Source: Sclerurus mexicanus (taxonomy: Eukaryota > Chordata > Aves > Passeriformes > Furnariidae). Taken from it: 64,000 nucleotides of DNA. The number at the start of each line of letters is the position of its first letter. Positions within the stretch are counted from its first letter, which is position 1. The DNA lies in the NCBI GenBank assembly GCA_013396755.1, contig VWZF01003842.1, positions 2,519,442-2,583,441 of the forward strand. Reading direction: 5' to 3'. A model generated the notes under the pieces. That model was given only the letters and a program-made list of their open reading frames with translations, was not told where the DNA came from and searched no databases. Positions 23,011 through 34,200 of this stretch are shown here, piece after piece. A program made the translations under genes and the position numbers.

Positions 23011-26000
23011 TGGAGAAGTGTGTAGTACAATGTGTAGTACCTTTGTTACCTTTCCATCTTTTTAAAATGCTGAAAGAGAGGCAAAGAAAATGGCAATGGA
23101 ATTTAAGGTGATATAAAGATTTTAACATACTTTTTAATGTGATTCCTGGAAACATTCTTCCAAGTGATGCATGTAGTCCAATCTCCTGGCAATAACAAGA
23201 CACAAAAATGTATCTTTTAATACAGCAATTATCATAAGTATTGGTGTTCATAATATATTATTTTGAAGTATGACTATTCTGTTAGATTAGTTTCAAACAG
23301 AGTAGGTGGGTTTTTGTCCTCTCTCTGTAATCAAGCTTACTTGCCATTATCAATGTGAACGAAACTCAGAGAAAAGCTTTTAAAACTCTTCTCACAATGG
23401 CTGTTTCTTTTCTTCATGCATGCATATGGCATTCAACATTTGAATCAGCTGTTCCAGGTCAGTGTGCCCAAGACTACATTTAATGTCCACAAGCAGTTTT
23501 CAAGTGTTCAACCCAAGACATGAAAAAACAGATTCACTAGTCATTTGAGAATATCCCAGGTAAATTTTCAGAGTAAATGTTCATAATGACCTCCTATACT
23601 GTCTTTCTGAATTTCAAAATGGCACCATATCAAATACAGTGCTTCACATTTTAGTTCAAAAGTTCTTTTACCTTGTGGCAAGTCATAGAGTTGATGTTGT
23701 TTATTAATTTAAAAAAGCGAATTGGCTTCTTCCTTCTGATTTGAAAGCAAAAGTTGGTTTGCATTAGATTGGTCTGGAAATCATCATATACAAATGATTT
23801 TCCTAGTTATAAAACTTGTCCATTATACTACTCATGGAAATTTTCCTGGTGAATTGCACATAAGGTCAGGTGTCTAGTAATCTCAGTGAAATATATTTAT
23901 AGTTTATGGACATATAGTTCTCTTCTAACTGGTGTTGCTTCTAGCTCATCCTGGGACTCTTAATTGGATTATTTTCCATATTTAATCATGTAAAATAATT
24001 AGCCAATTTTTGTCTATTTCCTAGAATTTTCCATCTTCTGTGGATATAATTCTGCAGTGTCAATATGAGTTATTAACAATAGTTAAGAACTGTGCCAATG
24101 GTAAAATTGCTTCTACACTAAACAGAGGAAAGATCTTTTGAGTGAGCAGATTCTGCTTTGTTCCCTAATTGTGCAGTCTCAGTTCCTGCAGAGGTAGTTG
24201 GTGAACTTTAAGAACTCTGAATAATTAATTTGTCTCCAGTAACATCATGTAAAAAGGCAAGGATACTTTGGTCTCAGCAGCACCAACAACTTCAAAAAAG
24301 TATTACTCTTGGGTTTCACAATACATATATGCAGCTATGCTGAAAACTAGTATTCTCTGCCTGTCACCCATTCCTAGTGTTATGGTAAAACTGTTTGTGC
24401 AGCTGTGTGCTGAAACACATTGGAAAACTGATGGATCGTTTTTTCTTGAGGGAGGTAGAAAAAGGTGGAAGGGAAATTACCAAGAGATTGTCTAATGTTT
24501 TATGTCATAAACTGTAGCAAATGTTTCTGTAGGCATCCAGAGAGATTGCTTACAGGTTATAATCTCCATTTGACAAAAGTGAAATAAGTTACAAGATTTA
24601 AAGCATCATTCAGAAGCATTTTCCAGTTAGGTCTAGAGTGCGTGAAGTTAAAAACTGCTTAAATGCTGTGAGCTCGCTTCTCCTGATGCAAAGATGTAAC
24701 TTTCACATTGTGAGTAACTGCTGCAATCATTTAATAGTAAAGCTGCTGTTAACCAAAACTGACAGAAAACTATTTTCAGACATAGAACAGTACCAGCAAA
24801 AGTAAAAGTGATTTAAACTCTTTGAAGCTCTATAGTGCTCATAAAAAATGTTAATACCTTAAGTACTACCAATTATCACTTTGTTTTATTAAAGGAAAAA
24901 AAAATCCATTCTTAAATAGAGATTTTTCAAACTTCAATATCTCAAGATGTATTTTCTTAATCATGAGTAATTGATCTATGCCCTATAGGATTACCCAGAA
25001 ATACATATGTAATCTGCACCAAGAGGAGGCAAAAGTCTTTTGTTTGTTTCTGCTCAATTTTTCCAACCTGTGTGCTAAGGAGTTTCTACCATCTTTATCC
25101 TTCTGTACATCACAGTACATCAGAACAGTACAGCCGGCATGTAGAAGCAAAGAGAAACACACAGAAGTGAAAGCAGAAGATTAAACACACTAGTCTAAGG
25201 CATTTCTAGCCCAGAAATGAGCATCTCACAATTTGTGGAGTCAGATGCTTGGCAAAAGTCGACATCAAACACGTAGCTCTGAGGGTGCTGCATGAAACGT
25301 AAAAGAGGAAAGTAGTCACTGTCTGCTGTGCTGGAGTCCCAGCTCGGTGCGAAGGCAGGCTGTGTCAGTGCCATGTATTTCTCTCGTTCATTTCAATAAT
25401 TTTTCGTGAGCTGTTATATCTGGCATTTGCCTGTTGTTCCCACTTCAGAAAGCAAGTTACAGTCATGCCTTTTTCCTGCAAAGTTCAACTGATACTGTTA
25501 TTCTGTGAAAAATGGAGAAGCTGCTGCTTGTAGTCACTTTCTCCATTCTGGAGCACTGGAATAAGAGGCCAAATGGTGTGCTCTCTAAGAGTGTGTAACA
25601 GAGCAGACATTTCAATTCTAGAAAATCTGTAGAAAGTGAGGTATTTTCCTAACATGCTCCTTGACATGCACAGTGCTGTGGAACATAAAGTGATTTAATA
25701 TGAGCCATCCAGGCACAGTGGGAATAAATGGAATTTTTTCTACAATATCTGAAATGGATTGAAAAGCTGATGCAAGGAATTAAAAATCAATTAATTTATA
25801 TAAAACCAATCACAGCAATAGTATCAACTGATTTATCAAGGTATCAGTAATAGTGTATCTAATCAATTGAAATTAGTTACTAGTATCTTTGGGTTAAGCA
25901 CTTTAATCTGATTTATATGCAAAAAAATCAGTCCTGATGTCAAGTGGACTTGGTTGTGCCAATAAAAAATTCTTACATATACTTCTTATATTCCTGAAGT

Positions 26001-28163
26001 GTGTTAATTTGCCATTACTCTGAAACTTCAGTATTTGGGTGCCACTTTTGTCCTGGAACCAGTGTTGAAGGTAAATGTGAACAATAAGAATTTTTTGCAT
26101 GTCTTTCTACTTACAATAGGTATGGTTGGGAAGAGTCTGTTTTGGTTTGTTATAAGAGATTTAATTGCACGTAGTGGACGACATGGCTTAAAATGAGAAA
26201 TGTGAGAAGACTGTCAAAAAAACTGTCAGCTAGGTGTTCATAGCTTTCTACTCTTTTCTGATTCTTCAGCAAGTTCTTTTTTCAGACTGACTCATCTGAG
26301 TTTTATAACTTCCTTTGAAAGAAATCTCCTCAGGCATTTTAATGACACCTAGCAGTTTTTTCTGATCCACATGGATGTTTTCCTTTTGCTGATGAGCCTT
26401 TCCTTGGCAAGATATTTCTATATCTTATTTTTTCTCTGAATATATTCTTGGAAAGTTAAATATATTGTCAAGATTTATCATGCTATCATCTGAGGAAGCA
26501 GATATATTCTCTGTAACTCAGATTATATCCTCTTGCCTTTATTATTAATTTTTCAAGCAAGGTTGGATTTCTTTTTTTAATTTTTCTTTCTTCATTATGT
26601 TTTTAACAGGTGTGTGAAAGCAAATGGAATATCTAGTTTCTAGTAAAATGTTATATTATAAAACGTTAGTAATCTGTAAATATCCCTGAATGATAGTTCT
26701 TGTACTTGCTCTTCTCTTTCCTATGCTTATATCAACACTGATTCCCAGAGTTTTTCTTTATGGGCTTTCCTAGTTGTAGCTCACAACTTACAGGTGTGCC
26801 TCATCATCACATTTGCACCCTCTTTATCATACTTTTTAAGGGACATATGCAGAAGTAAATAACTAGCCTATACATTGAAAAAGTAAACTAGAACAGAAGT
26901 GATGTGTTACCTTATCTTTCTCTCCTTGGCACTGTTAGGGAAACTATTTTGTGTCCTGCTCCCTACTTGAAGACCGAAGAAGTCTTAGCTCCGCTTGTGT
27001 TCCATTGGACATAATAGTGGTGGATCTTTGTGACCTGAGTTGCAAGGCACTTCTTGCTCTTCTGAGGGCACCTAGCAGTGAAAACTGTCTGGGAATGAAA
27101 GGAATATGTTTGAGTTTTTTGTTGGTTTTGAGATTGCTCTTTGCAAACTGTCTCCAGCACTTTTATGATGTTTACTTGCCTCTGCTTCCACCTTTGCTCT
27201 CTTTCAAAATCCCTACGAAAAGTCCCATTCAGAATATAGAAGTTAAAAGTATAAATCAATGAAATGGAATGTGACTGAAGAATTCCTAACACACTTTTTA
27301 AACATCTTAAATTTCCAAACTACGGATGCTTCTTGTTGCTAAAAAAAATATTATCAAAAGGGCTATCAAGAAATTACTAAATAGAGAAATGGCCCAAAGA
27401 ACTGAGATCTAGCGGGAAGAAGGAAAAGAGAGCATCTTTGTAACAGGGAAAGATAGAGGGGAAGGATATGAAAATGAAAAATAAATTATATAGAGGCCAA
27501 AGGGTGCTAGCAGCACCCACAAAAAGCATAATACTGCAGATCTAGAAAAAAATAAATGAAGAGATTGAAACTGTGTTTACAGACATGGAAGGGAAAAATA
27601 AGTCAAAGAGCAAAAGAGAATGAAAGAACACACAGACGTCATTATTGTGGGTTTTTTATACATTATAATATAATTTCTCCTTTTCAAATGTGGCATGAAA
27701 TTTGGTGTAGTCAGGATCAGACCAAAAGCTGGTTGCTTTTCTCTTCAACGTGTTCTTTGAATATTATATCCTACTTAATTTTGTGAGGGAAAAGAAAGTA
27801 TTGTTGCTGCCTTGCCTTACAATAGTGGACTGGGCAGCAACCAGATTGGTTGTGGGTTTGCTGTGAGGATCCTTGGGAGAAACTCACTTGATCAAGTGTG
27901 CTAAAAAAAAATAGCCAGAAAGAAGAAAAAGCAGAGAATTGCAGAGAGAAAACATTGGATCTACAATCAAGTTACATCAATTACAATGCATGTAGAAGAA
28001 ACCTACGTTTTGTGTTGACTCTTGAACAAAAATTAGATTTTTTTTTCCCCTCCTATGCATTTTATAATATTCATTTTGTTTATATATCTCCTGGACTACT
28101 TCAACTGTCTCTTTAGAAAACATTGTCTATTTCCATTTACTTATGTTGTTTTATGACTTCTTA
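23011..28163. other. Long non-coding stretch with one CpG-enriched patch
   Basis: No gene is recognised. Positions 25260-25406 hold seven CpGs in about 150 bases, against a CpG-poor background (listed separately). Opposing open frames at 26951-27292 (103 codons plus, 109 minus) overlap fully and look like chance. Confidence 0.45.
25260..25406. promoter_or_regulatory. CpG-enriched patch, possible regulatory or conserved element
   Basis: CpGs fall at about 25260, 25272, 25298, 25345, 25350, 25385 and 25405. The middle (agctcggtgcgaaggcaggc) is unusually balanced in composition. No TATA or transcription start pattern was seen, and no factor site is claimed. Confidence 0.2.
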
Positions 28164-28298
28164 TCCTACTTCATGGAAAAAAAACCAACAAGCAAACCAC
28201 ACAAAAAACCCCAACAAAACAAAAAAAACAACACGGACCCAAAAAAACCAAACCGACAAGAGCAAAAAAACCCACTCAAAATTCTGTTCTAAAAAAAT
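28164..28298 (+). repeat. A/C-rich low-complexity tract
   Basis: About 130 bases consist nearly only of A and C (aaaaaaaaccaacaagcaaa, aaaaaaccccaacaaaac and similar). It is the longest of a set of such tracts. It immediately precedes the exon-like segment at 28330. Confidence 0.75.
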
Positions 28299-28329
28299 CC
28301 TGTCATAACTAAAGTGCTCTGCATTTTAG

Positions 28330-28513
28330 AATGCCATCACCCTGAGCCTGGCTAGTAACACTATTCTTTCATCTGATCTTGTCAGAGCTGGAGAAAGATT
28401 TGATAAATATGTAGAGGTAGTCTTTAAGCTGCCAGTTTTTAATCTTGATCCCAGGGATGCTTGGAACAAGAAAGATTCCAAAGACATTGCCATCCTTTGT
28501 AGGAGAACACTTT
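28330..28513 (+). CDS. Candidate internal coding exon, gene not identified
   Basis: A plus-strand frame opens exactly after an in-frame TAG that forms the AG of a plausible acceptor (tgctctgcattttag, with a branch-point-like cataactaa about 20 bases earlier). It stays open to a TGA at 28519. The peptide begins NAITLSLASNTILSSDLVRA, has GERFDKYVEVVFKLP in the middle, and continues FNLDPRDAWNKKDSKDIAIL. The mix of charged and hydrophobic residues looks like a globular protein. A donor-like GTAAAT follows at 28514. An alternative donor GTAGGA is at 28499. I do not recognise the family and see no catalytic motif. The opposite strand is also open (28326-28610), which lowers confidence. Sixty-odd open codons occur by chance, so the case rests on boundaries plus composition. 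Confidence 0.27.
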
Positions 28514-28521
28514 GTAAATGA

Positions 28522-29399
28522 TCCTGTATATTACTTTTTATTAGATTAAGTGTATGAGCACAAAACTTTTTTAGATCCAAAACCTTGATTTCTTTGAAGT
28601 CACAATTCAAAGGGAAAGTTGTCTGATTGTTTTAGAAATGAGTAGTAAAATATTGATGGAAATGCTGGTTCAAGCCATAACCCAGTGCATGGGTTATGGG
28701 CTGTCTCTTCATCTGAGCTCCATATGTATCTCTGGGAACTTGTAACAAGACAAATTCCCGAAGGCAACGTTCTTCTGTAGTTAATGAATTTAATGTACGT
28801 TTACACAAACTGCTTATTTTGGATCTGTGAACTATAGAATTCAGTTGCAGTTCCCTAGAAATACACACTTTTATTAAGTGTTGGAAAATCCTGTAAAATA
28901 CACAAAAACTGAAGACAGTATAGTTTAACAAGTCTCTTTTTAAGTATATCTGCACATTTATAGGTATTGTTTCTGACAGTTGAGCAAAAAATTATCTAGA
29001 ATTTTCAAAATATGTTGTCAATCTGTCCATTTCACTACTTTTTTATTACCTGCATATAAACCAGCTAAGCAATGAACATTGCAGATATGTATCCCCAGGC
29101 ACAGGTGAAAGAAAAATTCCCTGTTTTTGTAAAATAAAACACAGGAGTAATGCAAATGAAAAAATAAATTAGTCCCATCACATTTAGCATCCGAGGTGTT
29201 CATAATGTCCCAGGAGTTAGCTGTGATAATAAGCAAGTTAGGTTTATTCTATTGCAAAAATATGTAACTAATATGCAAGATTAAAAACCAAACAAAGTAA
29301 ATGTGTTTACTTTGCTAACATGTTTAGGTACAAATATGCTGTCCATCATTAGTTAACTGTTAATATTCATCCCTTACTTCAAACACAATTGTAAATCAT
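28522..29399. other. Non-coding stretch
   Basis: AT-rich. Minus-strand frames at 28632-28955 and 29018-29236 show no recognised motif. Confidence 0.4.
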
Positions 29400-29864
29400 T
29401 TAATCAGGATACAATTCTGCAGGGATTGCAAACTGTTCTATCCCATTGGGTGGTTCCTCCACCTTTTTTTCATCTTGGATGGCAATCACAGGATGCAAAT
29501 GGCAAGTTCTTCCAAGATATTTTCTAACATCTGGCTCTTGACGGGCTTCTTAGACAGCTGGGCTAGACATGCTGGAAGAACTTCTGAGCTATTCTCATAA
29601 TGAAATGGTTTCTTGGCCTCTTAAATGCAATGTCCTCTCCAAGTGCCCTTTGGATATGAAATGATCTGCGTGTTCTATATTGCCAGAGAGTCCAAAGATG
29701 CAGGTTATTATGCAGCTGGAATCTGCAAATGTATGGTGTAAATTGAATATGCTGCATATCCCCAAGGCATGTGGACAGTTGGGTATTCCGTTGTGATGGC
29801 TGCTGTGTTTCACAGCAACATGTGCAAACCTCAAATGCATGAGTTGTAGCAAATGATTCCACAA
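29400..29864 (-). pseudogene. Cluster of minus-strand open frames, possible gene remnant, unidentified
   Basis: Two minus-strand frames are open together over 29563-29864 (about 90-99 codons each). One ends in a basic, aromatic stretch containing RTRRSFHIQRALGEDIAFKR. Further downstream on the same strand a 49-codon frame (29549-29403, stop at 29402-29400) reads DVRKYLGRTCHLHP, then an acidic EEPPNGIEQF segment, ending AELYPD. If this was once one coding unit it is broken by stops and at least one frame change, as in a processed pseudogene or decayed transposon gene. I recognise no family. Chance is an equally good explanation. Confidence 0.13.
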
Positions 29865-31236
29865 ATTATTGGAGTAACATGGCTTGTAGTAGAGGCAAAT
29901 GGAAGGAAAATTTAGATACTTTGATTTTAAATTGGAAATTAAAATTTACTTTCTGTGAATTTTGTTTGTATGCTAATTTTCCCTTTTTTTTTGGTGCGTA
30001 TTCTTGGGCTGTAGTTCTGTATTACAAAGAGATAACCAGGGGTGCTATATAGCCTAGTGTGATTTCAGGTATCTTGAAAGAGAATATTTATCTGTAAGTA
30101 CTACTCAGCTACATCTTTCTTATAGTATGGACTTTCACTTTCAAGTAAATGTGATGCTTAATATTCAAGATTGCAAAACATATACCAGCCTAGTATGTTA
30201 ACAATGGTAACAGGAGACCTGAAAATAGAGAGCATATCTTTTTGTCAATTAAATTAAATTGTTGTTACCTAACCATACAAGTGGACTTGACAGTTAGTTG
30301 GAAAATAGTTGCTTTCTGTTTTTTGTCACTGATTATTGTCTTAGATAATCAATATTGTTGTCTTAATAAGTACTTGATAGGAAAAAAGAAAAAAAAGAAA
30401 ATGAAAGATTTAAAGAAGTTTAGATATCACATTTAAAAAAAGAAAACTGAAAAAATATAGGGTTAAACCCTAAACTACATCTCACTGAAACAAATATTTT
30501 CTAAGATGCTCTTGATTTTTTTTTTTCAAAATGCATCATTTTTCTGTGTAAATCAATACCTGAGTAGAGCTAAAACCTGGAAAGCTCAAAAAAAAAATCC
30601 TTTCAGTTTCAATAAGCATATAAAACTGGAATACTTTTAATATCTGCTTGGGCTTTATTTGTAGAAGCAACTCAAATTGAAAAGACTCCATAGGGCTGGA
30701 TTCTGTGAATTCCTTTAGCAATAAAAAGAACTTTAAGTAATCTTCTTGTAAAGAGGAACTTGGTTTTTATTGACACAAGTGAAAAAGATGAAATCCAAGA
30801 TTACATTAGGAGGAGTGAGATAATTTTTTAATTGTCCTTTTTTCTTTCCCTGCTATATTAGTGTAGGAAAATATGTCAACCTTAGGTAGGAATTTGCTAT
30901 TTTTCTCATTGCTGAACCAGTAAAGAACTTGTGTGTAATAAGGGTGCATGATTAAAATTCTTAGAAGATTTCAGCTGGATACTTCTCTGATCAGATGGAA
31001 AAGAACACTCCTCAAAATCAGTTGAAATGCTATACAGAGATGAAATTTTTTTCTTTTTTTTGTTTGTTTTGCTTTATTACTTTATTTGTATCTATATTTT
31101 ACTTCGATGTTATAGATTTGATAAAAAGGGTTTTTTTAGACCTTCGTATAATTTGACTTTTATTTTTACAGATACAGAATTCCCAAGTAGCTTTTCATCC
31201 TGTGTCTGGAAAATTAAAGTTTTTATATCCAATTAA
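29865..31236. other. AT-rich non-coding stretch
   Basis: No gene seen. It contains the small telomere-like inverted motif at 30458-30473 and T-rich runs near 31045-31075. Confidence 0.4.
30458..30473. repeat. Short inverted motif of telomere-like hexamers
   Basis: tagggttaaaccctaa: arms agggtt and aaccct separated by a single a. It is one hexamer per side, so it is not an interstitial telomere array. Confidence 0.3.
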
Positions 31237-34200
31237 TCTGGACATAAGAAACTTGGTGGTTCCCTGACAGAAGAAAAATTTAATTTCCTTTTAGCGAATG
31301 AGCTACAGTTCAACATATTTTCTGATATGATTTGCAGAGCAATGTTCTGGGATGTGCCACTGCAAAACATGTATCAATCTTGCCATTTTGCCAATTATTC
31401 CAAGAGATTTCAGCAAACTAGTTTCTTAAAGCAAGAGATAGAAATAGATTGAAAAGTGTGTAGATCATGCGTTCTGAGTTAGGGGGAAAATGTTCTTGTG
31501 TTGAAAAAAGGCAAGGAAAGCAAAGCAAAGTGTAGCTGGAAAATTCTCTGTGAGGCTTTGTTTCGAAGTACACATGTGATTCCTCTTTTTACTCTGGAAC
31601 TAATCCTGCCTTGAGACTTGCTGCTCTGTGTGAGGAGCCCATGGGAACTGCTGTGCCCTACAAACAGGTTGACATCAAGACTTGCAGGGTGCTTGGTGCA
31701 GCAGCATCGTTTCAGTAAAGCCTAAAAACTCCTTTCAACAGTACAGTGCAAATTCAGGATCACCTAAACTCTTTGCTTATGCAGTATTTCATTAGTTTTT
31801 GGTTGAGTTGTTGTTTGTTTTTTTTTCTTTCCCTAAAAGCTTTTGCATTTAGGAGTGAATGAGTGCTATGCACAGATTTATTGCAAAATTTCATCAACAT
31901 CATCTTTTAAGAAACAGTGACCTTGACTCTTCTTCTTGAGCACGGTGCATTTAAAAGTGGAAATGAGAGACTCCTTTCCTTGTATTTCTTCTTTTCAAGA
32001 TGAGCTTTGGGTTGAGTAGAGTAGTTGGGTTGCAGCAGCTTTACTTGGTAATTTGGATTACTGTGAGGCATGGATACAGGCAATAACCTGCCACTCCAGA
32101 GCAGCAGAGTGTGTTGATGGTGAGCTATTTTTCTGGTTATCTAATGTGAATTACAGTGTTTTTATTAATCTCAAACTTGTGAGAAGAAAGTAGACTAAAA
32201 CCCAGCAAATCTGCCCTATCATTTAGTAAGCACTGTTGCGTTAAAAAGACCAGAAACAAACTTTGGAAGATAGTAGTTCAGAGTGGAGTTTCCCCCCTTC
32301 TTCCAAACAAGGTGCATGCTTCTTCATTAAAATATAAAGGGAAAATCTTAGGGAAAAGGTTGTGTTTGAAGTAAACAGCCATGGATTGGTTGCACATTGA
32401 TTTGCTGGAGAGAGCATCATGAGTTTAGCAACTTTGAATACTAAAGAGTTGTGAAAGGATAGGTTTCTTTTAAGTAAAAGCTATTGTCAGAGTAACGTCC
32501 ATTTTAAAATTCTATTCTGTTCACCAGAGCAAATCTCTGTCTCAACTAACTTTGCTTTGAAATGCAATGAATATAATGAAACTTATATTTGCAAGTAAAC
32601 AAAGCCTCTGCCTGAAATAAGATGATTGTACCTGGTTGAAGGCTTATGAGCTCCACCTGGGAGCTTACATTGCTGGACCCTTACTGTTACCCATTGTGTG
32701 TTTCCTTACACTGCTTTCTTCTTTTTCAGTGGTGCACTTTTAAATAGGTGACCTTTTTACATCTAATGCATATATTAGTGTTAGAGGCATCAACACACTT
32801 TTCATAATTTTACACCGCTTTTTGAATTCACAGGCTTATTAAAATGTTGCCAGTTGTTCCTTTTGTTTGCTGGGCTGAGCAAGAGCTATTCTAATACTGT
32901 GTAACCACACAAATAGTGGGGCCTTGGGAAGTTGACTTGTTTGAAGTTACATGGCAGGGGAAAAAGTTTTGTAGATGGAATTTATTTATTTGCTGCAAGG
33001 TATAAAAGCTGTCCTTGAAAATTACTAGCTATTAAAATGTAACCAGCCTCTGGTTTGAACTGATATTCCCATTAATTTAGCTCCCCATAAGAAAACTGTA
33101 CTACTTAAAGGAATAGATGACACTAGAAGTAGTTTTTAGCAGTGCTTTCCCAAACATTCTTCCAGTATCGAGCAATTAGGAATGCTTGCTTCTCTTTTTC
33201 CATTGTTTTTGCTTCATGAGTGTTGACACTGGAATTCTTTCATTGACTTAATGTAGAACAAGATTATGACCTTATCCCTGAACTGTAAAAACACACAAAC
33301 AGGCAATTTATTTTTTCTTAATAAAATAAAATATAGGAATGTGATAACATTTAGAGTTGAAGCAGCTAGTGTTCCTGCCTGTAAGCAATATATTTGGTGG
33401 CTGGTAACACTGTTTTAAAAAAACAGGAGTGCTGCATTAATGCCTGCTGTAGCTTAGCTGTACTTTACCTATGTTTGCAGAGGGGGGGAAGATGTCTGCA
33501 GGACCAAGGCCCCTATGCTGAAAGAAAGGTATCATGAGTGGTGCTGAAAGGGTGATACTGTAGCTCTGTGCCCTCTGAATAATCTGGTCAGTGCAAGAAC
33601 AGTCTCTTTCCTGTGGATAAGGATGGTTAAGAGATGCATTAGCTTTGGAACACAGAGCGAATTTGGGGCAGGTGTACAGAGTAACACCTTACTCTCCTTT
33701 CTCCTTCAGAGTTCAGTTCAACAACATGCCCTCTTTGGTGGAGTTCTTGGCAAAGCCAAAGTTTAGTTACGAATCTTGAAACCAACTGATTTCTCCACTG
33801 ACATATGTTTGCAAAGGTTGGTGGTGTTACGATTTTCTGTCTAACCCTATAACATTAGCTGTTCCTGTATATGACATCAGAATCATTTTCTCATTATACA
33901 GTCTTAATACTTAGATTTCTGTTCATAAATATTGCTAATAAAGCAATAGCTAAACAAATCAGGTAGAATTATAGGAATTACTGAGTCTGCTTTGGGAGAC
34001 TTGATAAAACCTTTAGAAGTTTAGTTTAGCAATCAATAGATTTCAGACCATTTTCCGATGGCTATGAAGAGGGTGATATTTGCTGACTTGGAAAACCTTC
34101 AGATCTTGACTATCACTTCTTTATAAGAAGGAAAAGACCAGATTTTCATTCAGACTCTTGACTTAGTTTTGGGTGGAATCCAACTTGTCTAAAGTTACCT

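Noticed and set aside
22838..23251. A 137-codon proline-rich minus-strand frame
   Set aside because: It is the complement of the G tract, includes an N, and starts inside a CR1 end.
26951..27292. Opposed 103- and 109-codon frames as a gene pair
   Set aside because: They are the two strands of the same bases with no supporting signals, a common chance pattern.
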